In this document: in pieces, positions 18,167-28,014 of the stretch
How positions within the stretch are numbered: the stretch's first letter is position 1
How the letters are laid out: the number at the start of each line of letters is the position of its first letter
Assembly (NCBI GenBank): GCA_964455375.1
Contig: CAYVXE010000014.1
Location: 1-58,905, forward strand
Direction: 5' to 3'
DNA: 58,905 nucleotides
DNA from: CAYVXE01 sp964455375
Lineage (GTDB): Bacteria; Zhuqueibacterota; Zhuqueibacteria; Oceanimicrobiales; Oceanimicrobiaceae
Notes under the pieces: model-generated
Seen by the model: the letters and a program-made list of their open reading frames with translations, nothing else
Told to the model about the DNA's origin: nothing
Databases searched by the model: none
Translations under genes and position numbers: made by a program

Positions 18167-18994
18167 CTAAAACACCATTAACTGCAAATAGCCAAATACA
18201 ACCGGAGCAACCAACATTTGACTGTCGAATCTATCCAAAACACCGCCATGCCCAGGAATCAAACTTGAGGAATCCTTCACGTTCGCATCCCGCTTAAACA
18301 TCGATTCAACGAGATCGCTCAATTGCCCGATACTGCCACAAATGACCCCAATCATTAACACATGATGCAATGCAACTTCTTGCAAAAAGGTTATCTGACT
18401 GAGATAGGCAGTCAAAACAGCAAAGACAAAACCAAAAAGCGTCCCTTCGATTGATTTATTCGGGCTGACACGTGGAAACAGTTTATGTTTTCCAAGTCGA
18501 GAACCGGCAATATAAGCCGCAGAATCGCAGACCCAGATGCAAAGAAAAACCACGATGATCAGTTTGCCGCCAAAGTGGCTGGAGAAGCCGGAAGTGTCAG
18601 GAACGTTTCGGATCAAAATCATAAATCCCAGCAGAAATGGAACATAAAACAAACCCAGGACTGTTGCAGCGAGATTGAGTGTGGGATGCGGTTTATTTCG
18701 AAAAAGTTCTACAACGATGAAAAGGATAGAGACGAACGTGAAAAATATCCATAATTTTGAATGCAAGGAATAATACATCAGCAAATTGAGAATGATTCCG
18801 GCTGTCAGCCCCAAAACCTTTTGTGGCATAATTTCTTTCTGCTCTGTCATAAAATAGAATTCCCGCAAGGCCATGAAACTCAGAAACGCCACAAAAGCAG
18901 AAAATACGATCCCACCAAACCAGGCTGCTAAAAGAATGAGCGGCCCCATGACTACCGTAACAATGACTCTCACACCGAATGACTCAAGTCCCAT
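18167..18994 (-). CDS. cdsA: phosphatidate cytidylyltransferase
   Basis: CdsA makes CDP-diacylglycerol from CTP and phosphatidic acid, the precursor that PssA (9942-10682) uses. The 275-residue polytopic membrane protein carries the family signature near its C-terminus: 'SMFKRDANVKDSS' followed by 'PGHGGVLDRFDS'. It lies 20 bp downstream of pyrD on the same strand. Confidence 0.95.
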   Translation of the reverse strand: MGLESFGVRVIVTVVMGPLILLAAWFGGIVFSAFVAFLSFMALREFYFMTEQKEIMPQKVLGLTAGIILNLLMYYSLHSKLWIFFTFVSILFIVVELFRNKPHPTLNLAATVLGLFYVPFLLGFMILIRNVPDTSGFSSHFGGKLIIVVFLCIWVCDSAAYIAGSRLGKHKLFPRVSPNKSIEGTLFGFVFAVLTAYLSQITFLQEVALHHVLMIGVICGSIGQLSDLVESMFKRDANVKDSSSLIPGHGGVLDRFDSQMLVAPVVFGYLQLMVF

Positions 18995-19014
18995 TCCTTC
19001 CTCCTAATTATTTA

Positions 19015-19926
19015 TCAGACTTGCAGAGATCCCACAATCTCAGCCATTTTTTTTATCTGCTCGTTTGCAAAATATTCTTTCAATTCTCCCACTATCTTTG
19101 GCCCTGTGGACGGATCAATAAAATTTGCCGTCCCGATTTGTATGGCACTGGCCCCGGTAATAAAAAACTCCAGCGCATCTGTAATATTCATGATTCCACC
19201 AATACCGACGATCGGAATATTTACATCGGTACGCACTTCATATATCTTTGCCAATGCAACTGGTTTAATCGCCGGCCCGGAGTAGCCAGCGGTCACTGTA
19301 TGAATTTTGGGCTTTCTGGTTTTTGCATCAACAGCCATCCCCACAAGCGTATTGATAAGTGAAACCGCATCGGCGCCGTGGTCCGCCGCAGCGCGTGCAA
19401 TCTCACTAATTTTTGTAACATTCGGCGTTAATTTAACCAGCAACGGCCGTTTGGTTGCCTTGCGTATCAACTCAGTCACCCTTGCAGTAACCCGTGCATC
19501 CTGACTGAATCCCAGGCCGCCTTCCCGCACATTCGGACATGAGAAATTCAATTCATACGCATCGATGCCCTCCTGCTCGTTTAACGCCTGCACAACACGT
19601 AAAAACTCGTCATCTGTGCTACCGGCTATGTTGACGATCACTGACGTATCCAATGTTTGTAGAAACGGAAGTTTCTCTTCCACAAAAGCTTTTAACCCCA
19701 CATTTGCCAAACCGATGGAATTTAGCATTCCTGCAGGAAGTTCACAAATTCGCGGTGGAGGATTTCCGGAACGGGGATTCAATGAAATGGATTTGGTAAC
19801 AATTCCGCCAAGGTCATCCAGATTTGTGAGTTGCGCACTTTCCTGTCCGTATCCAAAAGTCCCGGAAGCTACCAGAACCGGGTTTTTCAAAAGAAGGTCA
19901 CCTATTTTAACCTGAAGATCAACCAT
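19015..19926 (-). CDS. pyrD: dihydroorotate dehydrogenase B, catalytic subunit
   Basis: PyrD oxidises dihydroorotate to orotate in pyrimidine synthesis. The 303-residue class 1B enzyme has the FMN-binding opening 'NPVLVASGTFGYG', the catalytic cysteine in 'YELNFSCPNVREGG' (class 1 hallmark), and 'PIVGIGGIMNITDALEFFITGASAIQIGTA' near the C-terminus. It overlaps pyrK by 8 bp. Class 1B enzymes pass electrons through PyrK to NAD+. Confidence 0.96.
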   Translation of the reverse strand: MVDLQVKIGDLLLKNPVLVASGTFGYGQESAQLTNLDDLGGIVTKSISLNPRSGNPPPRICELPAGMLNSIGLANVGLKAFVEEKLPFLQTLDTSVIVNIAGSTDDEFLRVVQALNEQEGIDAYELNFSCPNVREGGLGFSQDARVTARVTELIRKATKRPLLVKLTPNVTKISEIARAAADHGADAVSLINTLVGMAVDAKTRKPKIHTVTAGYSGPAIKPVALAKIYEVRTDVNIPIVGIGGIMNITDALEFFITGASAIQIGTANFIDPSTGPKIVGELKEYFANEQIKKMAEIVGSLQV

Positions 19927-20752
19927 TTACAAGAATCTCTTTTGCATCAAAAACCGGCCCGTCGATGCAGGTTAATTTGTAAACCTGACTACTGTTTGGC
20001 TGTGGATGTCGTAACCGCACAGGACAGCCCATACAAATACCAAAACCACATGCCATCATGGTCTCCAGGGCGACCTGACTGCCTATATTATAGTCATCAC
20101 TGATTTCACAAATGCGCTTTAACAAACCAATGGGTCCGCAGCTAAAAATTAGTGTATGGGAAAGGTCATCAAGTTCGGACAGATACTGAATCAATGCGTC
20201 TGTCACCAACCCTTGTGAACCTGCACTCCCATCCTCAGTGGTAATTTGCAGCTCAATGGGCAGGCTCTGTAAATTTTCCACCAAAGCTAATTCTTTTTGA
20301 TGTCGTGTGCCGATAAAAACCCTTATGGATTTTCCCGCCTTCAACAATTCATCACATAAAAATGGAAAGGGCGCTACACCAAGACCACCGGCGACCAGCA
20401 ATGCCTTCCTCAAGTCCGGTACTATATTGTAACCATGGCCAAGAGGTCCAATGACGCTCACAAAGTCACCCTTTTGCGATCCGGATAAAACAGATGTCCC
20501 TTTACCCACAACTTTCCACAGGATGTCAAACCAGCCCTCCCGGGAATTTCGACGGCAAATACTGAACGGTTTGCGAAGTAAAGGGATAAATTCTCTGTTT
20601 ACTTTTACGTTAACAAATTGTCCCGGAACTGAACAGTCGGCAATTTCCGGACAATACAGACGCATCAAATATATTTCATCGCTCAGATTTTTATTAAATA
20701 ACACCTGACAGTTGTAAACACCTTTTTGTTGATGGGAAATTGCGGAATGCAT
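19919..20752 (-). CDS. pyrK: dihydroorotate dehydrogenase B, electron-transfer subunit
   Basis: PyrK carries FAD and a [2Fe-2S] cluster and links PyrD to NAD+. The 277-residue protein has a ferredoxin-reductase-like FAD domain ('RKPFSICRR'), an NAD-binding domain ('ALLVAGGLGVAPFPFL'), and C-terminal cluster cysteines in 'MACGFGICMGCPVRL' plus the later 'LTCIDGPVF'. It is adjacent to and overlaps pyrD. Confidence 0.95.
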   Translation of the reverse strand: MHSAISHQQKGVYNCQVLFNKNLSDEIYLMRLYCPEIADCSVPGQFVNVKVNREFIPLLRKPFSICRRNSREGWFDILWKVVGKGTSVLSGSQKGDFVSVIGPLGHGYNIVPDLRKALLVAGGLGVAPFPFLCDELLKAGKSIRVFIGTRHQKELALVENLQSLPIELQITTEDGSAGSQGLVTDALIQYLSELDDLSHTLIFSCGPIGLLKRICEISDDYNIGSQVALETMMACGFGICMGCPVRLRHPQPNSSQVYKLTCIDGPVFDAKEILVNG

Positions 20753-20799
20753 ATTGTCTGATTTATTATTTCACCGATTATCCAAACCGACAGGATTTA

Positions 20800-22854
20800 T
20801 TATTTTTTTTCCTGATTCCCTTTAATCGGTTTCTTTTCTAAAACTTTATCATCGACGAGTTGCTTTGATACATTTTCAGGAGACAATGTTTCTTCTTTTT
20901 TTAAAGGCTTTTTAATGACATTTTGTTCTTTTTGCGATTTTCCCGCTTCAGCACTTTTACCGTTGGGATTTTTCAGTAGCAATTTCTTTTCTTTTTCAAC
21001 CGCGCGTATTTTCTTTTGGATTGTTCGAGAGAATTCTGAATTCGGATACGTATCGACGAACTGTTTATAAATTGCCAGCGCCTTCTCGTTGTCAAAATTG
21101 ACATTCTCCTGAATCCAGCCAAGCGCATAGAGTGACTTTTCTGCATATTCCGATTCAGGATATTTTTTGATGATATCCTGATATTCATGCATAGCCTTAT
21201 TTAAATTTTTATGTACAAAAAAATCATTTTCCGCCTGGTTAAAGAGAGTCTTCACCTCATCATTCTTTATTTTCTTTAACGGCAAGTTTAATTTTAACCT
21301 TACCTGATTGGCTTGAGCAGTATCAGGATATTTCAAAATCAATTCCCGTAACAAAGAGTCCGACTTCGTTTTGTTGTGTTTATTATTTTCATAAATAAAA
21401 GCACTGGAATAAAATGCTTTTGCACTGGCGGGATTTTCAGGAAAAAGTGTCACGATCTCGTTGTATTCTGCAAGGGCCGAATCAACTTTTCCAAATTGGA
21501 ACAAATAAATTTCGGCCAACTGCAATTTATTTTTAACCAGCTTATTTAATTTTTTTTGCTGTAAATCTTCTTTCAGAGATTTTCCGGTTTCAGGATCAGT
21601 TTGTGATAATGCCAATTCTTCCTGCTTTTGCATAAACCTCAATTCGGGATGGTTACCATATTCCAACAGAAGTTTTTCGAGATCCGAAAGCTGCACGCCC
21701 ACTTTTCCTTCGGCGGCAAGTAATTGTTCACCCTGTGCTTTTTTAACACTATTTCCCAAACGAATCAAATCACCAATGTCTTTGCCCTTGGCAGACGCAT
21801 CTGCAGCATATTCAGAGCGGGCGAATTCTTGCCGGACTTTATCATAATTCTGTTTGGCCTTGGCAAAATCCACAAAATCATTTTCATAAATTTGCGCCAT
21901 CCTGTAATATGCGCTTGCCGAGACTTCAGTTCTTTTTTGCTCTATCGTCAGAGCCTTGTAACTCTCAAGCGCCTTCCTTATTTTGCTGTTTTCCGGTACT
22001 GGTTTGCCGGGTTGTAATTCATCCTTGCCCTCTCTGTACAAACAATCGGAAATTTCCAGTTTCACAAATCCGAACTTCCTTTTATATAAGTCGTTGTCCA
22101 ATAATTCCGAACAGACAGTGACTGCATTTTTATAATCCCCAGCTAATTTCAATGCACGCGCATAATTCAGTTTCGCATCAAATTTGAACTCAAGATTAGG
22201 GCTGTATTTTAGAGCAGAACGAAAACTCTCCACGGCATCCACGGGCGAATTATTTTGAATCTGACACTCACCCTCCTGGTAGTAGGAACGCGCTTTTATC
22301 TCTTTTTCCCTGGCCTGTTCCGCAGCAATTTTATAGGCCTTCTCAGCCTCTTTATACTGTTCCTGCTTGAATGAAATATCTCCAAGTAAGTACTGGCTTT
22401 CATCCCGGATTTCCCGCTTTAGCTTTTTACTTTTCAGCAGTTCCGACAAAATCAATTTTGCCGTTATATAATCCTCGAGTCTGATTGTCGTTTTCGCCAG
22501 CCAGATTTTTGCCGAAGGGAAATAACCACTTTTGGGAAAGTACTTGATGAGTTCCTTGAATTTCCTTTGTGCCTGGACATAATCGCCTTTGTAATAAAAA
22601 CACTCACCCAGTATCATGACTGCATCATCCACATATTTGCTGGTGGGATAAATTTCCAGAATTTTTGATGCCTTCTCAATCGTCTGATCATATTTCTTGA
22701 TCTCCAAAGAACCGGGTTTATCCGTTTTTCGTTTCTCCCGCTCTTTTCTTGCTTCTTTAAATAACTTTTTGGTATTATAAAACGTGTTGAAATAAGCGCC
22801 GCAGGAAGAAAACAACAACATAAAAAACAAGGTAATATAAAAAACTTTTTTCAT
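20800..22854 (-). CDS. large TPR lipoprotein
   Basis: A 684-residue predicted outer-membrane lipoprotein: the signal peptide ends in the lipobox 'LLFSSCGAYFNTFYN' (Cys at about 18). It is followed by at least ten tetratricopeptide-like units with patterns such as 'DAVMILGECFYYKGDYVQAQRKFKEL', including BamD/YbgF-like pairs in the N- and C-terminal parts. The tail (about 625-684) is very lysine-rich. TPR lipoproteins of this type act as scaffolds; in T9SS bacteria the lipoprotein PorW/SprE has a comparable layout, but I cannot show orthology. It is followed by pyrK on the same strand after 47 bp. Confidence 0.75.
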   Translation of the reverse strand: MKKVFYITLFFMLLFSSCGAYFNTFYNTKKLFKEARKEREKRKTDKPGSLEIKKYDQTIEKASKILEIYPTSKYVDDAVMILGECFYYKGDYVQAQRKFKELIKYFPKSGYFPSAKIWLAKTTIRLEDYITAKLILSELLKSKKLKREIRDESQYLLGDISFKQEQYKEAEKAYKIAAEQAREKEIKARSYYQEGECQIQNNSPVDAVESFRSALKYSPNLEFKFDAKLNYARALKLAGDYKNAVTVCSELLDNDLYKRKFGFVKLEISDCLYREGKDELQPGKPVPENSKIRKALESYKALTIEQKRTEVSASAYYRMAQIYENDFVDFAKAKQNYDKVRQEFARSEYAADASAKGKDIGDLIRLGNSVKKAQGEQLLAAEGKVGVQLSDLEKLLLEYGNHPELRFMQKQEELALSQTDPETGKSLKEDLQQKKLNKLVKNKLQLAEIYLFQFGKVDSALAEYNEIVTLFPENPASAKAFYSSAFIYENNKHNKTKSDSLLRELILKYPDTAQANQVRLKLNLPLKKIKNDEVKTLFNQAENDFFVHKNLNKAMHEYQDIIKKYPESEYAEKSLYALGWIQENVNFDNEKALAIYKQFVDTYPNSEFSRTIQKKIRAVEKEKKLLLKNPNGKSAEAGKSQKEQNVIKKPLKKEETLSPENVSKQLVDDKVLEKKPIKGNQEKK

Positions 22855-22868
22855 CTTGACACTACTTT

Positions 22869-23558
22869 TTATGATAAAACGGTTAACAAATCATCCTGTG
22901 AACAAATTGGGGCAAACTGATGAGCAAACTTTTGGCTTAACCGGACAATATTACATTTGCCCGGACTTAAGGAAAATGAACTCATCCTTCGCTGCTGTAT
23001 ACAGTGCTTTATGTCATAATAGGAAAGATCATCTATTTTCGTATTTCTCTCCCTAAGTTTTTGCAAATATTGATCTTTATACACCGAACACAGATGATTA
23101 TATTTTCCTATCAATGCCTGCACAGCCTGTCCTTTTTTCGAAACTACGTTACGATGTTTCTTTGTTAAATGGTAGACATTACCTGAAGTTTCATTTTTTG
23201 CCAATAGAACACCTTTTTTTGCATCGAAAGAAATGGGGCCCGCTGTTTTATCCCCTAAAATTTCATTTATTGTACAAATTTCCCCGTAAATATCTTTCCT
23301 TATGTCATCTAATTTTTCCTTTAAGGACATGAGTAAATTATCCAACTCGCATGTTTTGGATTCGATATCTTTTTTAAGCTGCATGGGATAGGGTAATAAA
23401 CCTGCATTTTTCAGAATCTTATTTGCAAGCCAGTATTCAGAATGCCGGGACTCATCATCAAGACGAAGCGGTTTTCCCATTCCGGGGATATTATCAAGTT
23501 CCCCGGCGATTTGTGCCTCCCTAATTTTTTGTTCGGCAATCCAGGCAACAGCTTCCAT
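22869..23558 (-). CDS. DUF1992 (DnaJC28-like conserved domain) protein
   Basis: A 229-residue cytoplasmic protein. The N-terminal 70 residues match the DUF1992 pattern: 'WIAEQKIREAQIAGELDNIPGMGKPL', then 'LANKILKNAGLLPYP'. The rest is helical and basic with no recognised domain. The role of DUF1992 is unknown, although the domain occurs next to J domains in eukaryotic DNAJC28. It lies between the PorV-TPR gene and the TPR lipoprotein gene on the same strand. Confidence 0.8.
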   Translation of the reverse strand: MEAVAWIAEQKIREAQIAGELDNIPGMGKPLRLDDESRHSEYWLANKILKNAGLLPYPMQLKKDIESKTCELDNLLMSLKEKLDDIRKDIYGEICTINEILGDKTAGPISFDAKKGVLLAKNETSGNVYHLTKKHRNVVSKKGQAVQALIGKYNHLCSVYKDQYLQKLRERNTKIDDLSYYDIKHCIQQRRMSSFSLSPGKCNIVRLSQKFAHQFAPICSQDDLLTVLS

Positions 23559-23690
23559 AATTCATCATTTATTTGATTAACTTGGTATAGCACACAATGT
23601 GTGCATTTTCCCCTTAAAAATCCAGAAAAAAATGTGCGAAGAAAAAACACTTATTCCTGACACCGGTTTGAAAGGACTATCCAGAACCGT

Positions 23691-25961
23691 TTATTTATTT
23701 AACTTTTTCAACGCCTTCAACCTCTCTATCGCTTGTTTTTTATACTCCATTGCGCCTTCATGGTTCGGTTGTACCCGCAGAACGTCATCCATTACCTTGA
23801 TAGCTTTCTCGTATTTATCCTGTGTATAGAGTTGAATGCCATAATTAAAATGTCGCTCGACTGCATCGTTTAAGGCCTTTTTAGTCCGCACCAATTCATT
23901 CTTAACGACCGTATTTTGTGAATCAATGGTCAGCACATTCTCGTAGTAATCAATTGCTTGTAAATATTTGTGCTCTTTAAATTTTTTGCGGGCTTCTTTC
24001 AACAACTTGAAAACCCGGCGTTTCGTCTCAATATTTTTTCTTCCGGTTACAATATTTTTATTACCGGGGTCCAACACTTCCGCTTGTGAGTAATATTTAG
24101 AGGCCTTTGAGAAATCATTCTTTGCAACAGCTTTAGAGGCTTCACTGAGGAGATTATTCACCTGATTGTCCTTTTCTTCCAGGAGCTTAACCAGGTTTTG
24201 TTTTGCTGCTTTATGTTTGGGTTCCATGGTTAAAACACGGCGAAATATGTTTTCGGCCTTCTTATAGTTTTTATGGCGATAATAATCCACGCCTTCGTTG
24301 AACATGCGTTTTACAAATCGAACAATTTGCGGCCGTAATGCGGTAATTCTGGAACGTGCGACATTATTAGCCCGGTCCAGTGCTAACACCGCGAGGTATT
24401 TATTTGTAGCATCGTAGTATTTCTTCCGCTTTTCCAGGACACGAGCCTCCTCTAACAACTGCATTATTTTAGTTCTATTGTCACTGATTCGTGCCTTCGC
24501 TTTCGTCAGGTAGCTTTTCGCCTCGGACAAATTGGGGTTATACGATAATGCAGTCGTGAATTCCTTTTGCGCCTGCTTATAGTTTCTCTGCCGGTAATAG
24601 CCGACACCACGATAAAAATACTCTTCACCTAAATCAGTAAAAGTCTGCTCTATTTTTGTAAGGTAATCATGCGCTGTTGTATTTGACGGGTCAAAAATTA
24701 AAACGCGGTTAAATTGTTTTTTTGCCTCGGAATATTGTTCAGTCTCAAATTTGGCTATGCCGTCATCGATAAACTTTTTCACATTCCTGTCAATAATGGG
24801 CTTAAGCGCATTTAGTTTTGAATTAGCAATTTCATTTTCCGGCTCCATTTCCAGAACGCGGTTGTACAAATAAGCAGCACGCAAATATTTAGGTTCACCT
24901 GACGACAAATACGTCAAAGCGGCCATTAAAAGTGAATCCACTCTCGTCTTGTTTCTGGCAATTCTGTTGCTAAGCACCTCAACAATAGACCTTACGGAAT
25001 CCGAAGTGGGGCTTGCAATGTCATAAGCCAAATAGTAATTGAAATTACGTTTGGCAGCCCTGTAATTACGGTCTTGCAGTGCTGTCTTTCCATTTCTTAG
25101 ATAGGGGTTGGCACGATCTTTTGGCGAGGAACTTATGCGCGTATTTACGGAAAAGAGGATTCTTTTATGAATCGCCGAATAAGCAAAATTAACACTTAAA
25201 TTGTCATGTGTGTAACCAAGTCCAAGCCCAAACTCATCGGGATCAAATTCACTTATACCGCTTAGTATTTTTATATGTTGCGTCACCTGGTAACCAACTC
25301 CAAAATGCGACGTATTTTTACCTTTCTGAATATGGTACCCGGCATTGAGCAAAAAGCCAATTCGAGGAAACAGATAGCTCACACCAAGGAGCGTTGAAAA
25401 ATCGAACAATTTTCTTCTGATGGGAATATCTTGAAATGAAACCCCGAGATTAAAACGTTCTCTGAAAACCGTTTCCCCTTTACTTTTCCAGTTGTAATCA
25501 AATGTTCCAAATCTGGGATTTCCAAGAAGAAGTCCCCAACTCCCGGAAACAAACGAGGTACTTCCTTGTTTGTCGAAGCTAAACCGAGACCCAATGGTAA
25601 GCCAATCTGTAAATCTTCTACCCCATGCTAACGCACCGCCATCTATATTTGATGTATCCGTCGAAACCCTGGAAAATGCAAATCCAATTGTCCCCACAGC
25701 AGGATAGAAGTCGGAAACGCTCAATTCATTAAATTCAAAAAGATCATTTACGGTAATAAACAACTCCCGATCTTTTAAAGCGGCCAGTAAAGAGGGATTC
25801 CAGAAAATAGCGGCGGGGTTACGCGCCTGAGCCACAAGAGACCCACCCAACCCCACTGCCTGAACCGTACGGCTGTAATGATTTTCCTGAGAATCGACTT
25901 TGCTGCACATGCCCAAGGCAAATAGAAAGAGGCAAGTACAAATAAGATGTTTACTATTCAT
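23691..25961 (-). CDS. PorV/UPF0164-like outer-membrane barrel fused to a TPR array
   Basis: A 756-residue protein starting at the internal ATG 25961, which gives a proper signal peptide (MNSKHLICTCLFLFALGMCSK). Residues about 25-285 read as an outer-membrane beta-barrel with the 'NPAAIFWNPSLLAALKDREL' motif seen in PorV/PorQ/UPF0164 proteins. The remaining 470 residues are a chain of about ten TPR units ('GVGYYRQRNYKQAQKEFTTALSYNPN' type). PorV proteins shuttle T9SS cargo; whether this one does is inference. The TPR half would have to lie in the periplasm. It sits directly downstream of the adenylate cyclase gene. Confidence 0.72.
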   Translation of the reverse strand: MNSKHLICTCLFLFALGMCSKVDSQENHYSRTVQAVGLGGSLVAQARNPAAIFWNPSLLAALKDRELFITVNDLFEFNELSVSDFYPAVGTIGFAFSRVSTDTSNIDGGALAWGRRFTDWLTIGSRFSFDKQGSTSFVSGSWGLLLGNPRFGTFDYNWKSKGETVFRERFNLGVSFQDIPIRRKLFDFSTLLGVSYLFPRIGFLLNAGYHIQKGKNTSHFGVGYQVTQHIKILSGISEFDPDEFGLGLGYTHDNLSVNFAYSAIHKRILFSVNTRISSSPKDRANPYLRNGKTALQDRNYRAAKRNFNYYLAYDIASPTSDSVRSIVEVLSNRIARNKTRVDSLLMAALTYLSSGEPKYLRAAYLYNRVLEMEPENEIANSKLNALKPIIDRNVKKFIDDGIAKFETEQYSEAKKQFNRVLIFDPSNTTAHDYLTKIEQTFTDLGEEYFYRGVGYYRQRNYKQAQKEFTTALSYNPNLSEAKSYLTKAKARISDNRTKIMQLLEEARVLEKRKKYYDATNKYLAVLALDRANNVARSRITALRPQIVRFVKRMFNEGVDYYRHKNYKKAENIFRRVLTMEPKHKAAKQNLVKLLEEKDNQVNNLLSEASKAVAKNDFSKASKYYSQAEVLDPGNKNIVTGRKNIETKRRVFKLLKEARKKFKEHKYLQAIDYYENVLTIDSQNTVVKNELVRTKKALNDAVERHFNYGIQLYTQDKYEKAIKVMDDVLRVQPNHEGAMEYKKQAIERLKALKKLNK

Positions 25962-26009
25962 TCCACTATTATAAAAGCATAGATGGGCAGAAGAGAGAGC
26001 TGCGCCCAC

Positions 26010-27524
26010 TTAAAAAATAATTTCCTTATTATAATCAACTTCACAAATATCGATCATTTGTTTACGTCCTTTTACGGTGATGGACTTCAATCGACTGGTA
26101 GGATAAGCGGCATTTCCACTTCTGGCTATACTTAAAGAGGTGATAATTTGTCCGGAAAGTGCAAGGGAACAAAGCCTGGCGGCCACATTTACCACGTCTC
26201 CAATAACCGTATAGTCCATTCGATGTGTTGACCCCATATTTCCCATAACTGCAGGACCGCTGTTTATACCAATTCCAGTTTCCAAAATCACAAGTCCCTT
26301 TGCCAATCTTTCTGTATTCAGTTGTTTGATTTGCTGTTGTATTTCTACCGCAGAGCGCAAGGTGTTATCGGCCATATTTTCTCCCTGAAAAACAGCCATG
26401 ATCTGATCACCCATAAATTTATCCACCACGCCGTTATAGGACTCGATAATTCTTGTTTGTAAATCAAAGTAAACGTTGATCACTTTTACAATTTCTTCCG
26501 GGTTCAGTTTCTCGGAAATCGTCGAAAAATTTCTTATATCTGAAAAAAGTACAGACACGTTTTGATGAACAGCTTTTGCATCAGTGCCGCTGGCACTAAC
26601 TGAATCTTTAATCATATCCACGGTGTATTTGGACACGAACTTTTGCATTTGCATCTTTTCACGTAAATGCTGGGTCATCAAATTAAATTCATCCGCTAAC
26701 TGACCGAGCTCATCTTTCGACGTAATCAGTATGTTTATATCCAAATTTCCTTGACTTATTTGCTTTGCAGCATCAGATAGCAAACGAATTTGTTCTGTCA
26801 TTTTCTCGGCGATCACATAAATCAGGATTATTGCAACCAATATAACAATTAAAGCGGAACCCAGAGCAATTTTTTGTGCATGTACGATCGGTGCTAAAAT
26901 GGCATCCTTTGAAAAAGTGATATAAGCAATTCCCAGCAAGATGTTTTTTGTATTATTATTCTCCCTCAGTTGCGTTGTTATGGGATACATATATTCAAAT
27001 TGTTTACGTCCCTCGGCAACTTCAAAATGTCTGACTTTCAAAAGTCGTAACGGTTGTTCTATCTTAAATTCCTTGCCTAAATGATCGAAGGCGGCAACTT
27101 GACTGGCTTTGTGATTTAAAACAGCTACCTTGGTTAATCCAGCAATATCCGTTTTAATTAAACGAAAAACAGCTTCCCTCACCTTATCATCCTTGGCTAG
27201 CAACAAATCACCTTTTACACTTTCAGAAAGATTTTTTAGCAATACTAAACTAACTTGTGTCATACGTTGCATAATCACCGTTTTTTGGTTCTGCCAGACC
27301 AGAAAGCTGAATGCGGTAATTACAAAAATAACCACCGAACCTATGATAATACTCAGCTTAAATTTTATAGGAAGGAATCTGAATAACACAATACAGCTAT
27401 CCAGAAGGTTTGAGGATAAACGCTTTAAATAATGCAATACCTTATTGAGTTGAGAAGTTAATGTATTCAATTTCTGATTCCTCTCTTCCGTGAATCGGAA
27501 TCGAATGCAATCAGCGACACGCAC
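26010..27524 (-). CDS. membrane-bound class III adenylate/guanylate cyclase with HAMP domain
   Basis: A 504-residue receptor-type nucleotidyl cyclase. A membrane helix at about 56-76, an extracytoplasmic sensor region (about 77-210), a second helix (about 213-235), a HAMP domain (about 236-290) and a C-terminal cyclase homology domain (about 320-500) are visible. Catalytic features are present: metal aspartates in 'LFSDIRNFS' and 'KFMGDQIMAVF', the latter preceded by an adenine-selecting lysine, and the transition-state Asn and Arg in 'VNVAARL'. cAMP as product is therefore likely. The start codon is GTG. The gene follows a small membrane-protein gene by 27 bp. Confidence 0.88.
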   Translation of the reverse strand: MRVADCIRFRFTEERNQKLNTLTSQLNKVLHYLKRLSSNLLDSCIVLFRFLPIKFKLSIIIGSVVIFVITAFSFLVWQNQKTVIMQRMTQVSLVLLKNLSESVKGDLLLAKDDKVREAVFRLIKTDIAGLTKVAVLNHKASQVAAFDHLGKEFKIEQPLRLLKVRHFEVAEGRKQFEYMYPITTQLRENNNTKNILLGIAYITFSKDAILAPIVHAQKIALGSALIVILVAIILIYVIAEKMTEQIRLLSDAAKQISQGNLDINILITSKDELGQLADEFNLMTQHLREKMQMQKFVSKYTVDMIKDSVSASGTDAKAVHQNVSVLFSDIRNFSTISEKLNPEEIVKVINVYFDLQTRIIESYNGVVDKFMGDQIMAVFQGENMADNTLRSAVEIQQQIKQLNTERLAKGLVILETGIGINSGPAVMGNMGSTHRMDYTVIGDVVNVAARLCSLALSGQIITSLSIARSGNAAYPTSRLKSITVKGRKQMIDICEVDYNKEIIF

Positions 27525-27551
27525 GTTCGCCTCTTCCGATGAGAAATTCGG

Positions 27552-27851
27552 TTAATAATTACTCGGTGCTTGTTCTATCTTGATATCTTCAAGCTGAAAA
27601 GTGCGATTATCTTGATTGATCATCCCCCAAAAATAGTATAGAAAAAATAATAGCAAGACGAGTAAAAATATCTTTATTCGCACTGCTTTTTTCTGAAGTA
27701 TTACCCCTCGCCTAATTTGACGAAACTGAATCCTCGGCTTAGTATCATCCTTTTCGTTATAGTCTGGCTCTTTATAATAGTAAGTAGTAAACTTAAATTG
27801 TCTTCTTTGTTTTTTTAGAAAGAAAACATCAAAAAACATAACCGAGATCAC
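27552..27851 (-). CDS. small single-pass membrane protein of unknown function
   Basis: I do not recognise this 99-residue protein. It has a charged, arginine- and lysine-rich N-terminal 57 residues, one membrane helix (about 59-78, 'IKIFLLVLLLFFLYYFWG') and a short acidic C-terminal tail. The charge pattern predicts N-in, C-out topology. A strong promoter (27880-27908) lies just upstream, and the cyclase gene follows after 27 bp, so it is the first gene of that transcript. An alternative ATG lies at residue 5. Confidence 0.6.
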   Translation of the reverse strand: MISVMFFDVFFLKKQRRQFKFTTYYYKEPDYNEKDDTKPRIQFRQIRRGVILQKKAVRIKIFLLVLLLFFLYYFWGMINQDNRTFQLEDIKIEQAPSNY

Positions 27852-27879
27852 CCCAAATTGTCGTCAAACCATTACTTTA

Positions 27880-27908
27880 ATTATAAATATTATTCCTGTC
27901 AGAGTCAA
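27880..27908 (-). promoter_or_regulatory. strong sigma-70-type promoter
   Basis: On the minus strand TTGACT (27903-27908) and a perfect TATAAT (27880-27885) are spaced by 17 bp. The predicted start is about 22 nt before the 27851 start codon. It probably drives the small membrane protein, the cyclase and the PorV-TPR gene. Confidence 0.7.
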
Positions 27909-28014
27909 GATATTTAACTCCCGCAGAAAGCAGAATAAATCTATTGAATCTGTGTAGAAAAATAAATATTTTGGCATATATTGTTTATTCATTTCTAAGG
28001 AAATTTAGCGACTC

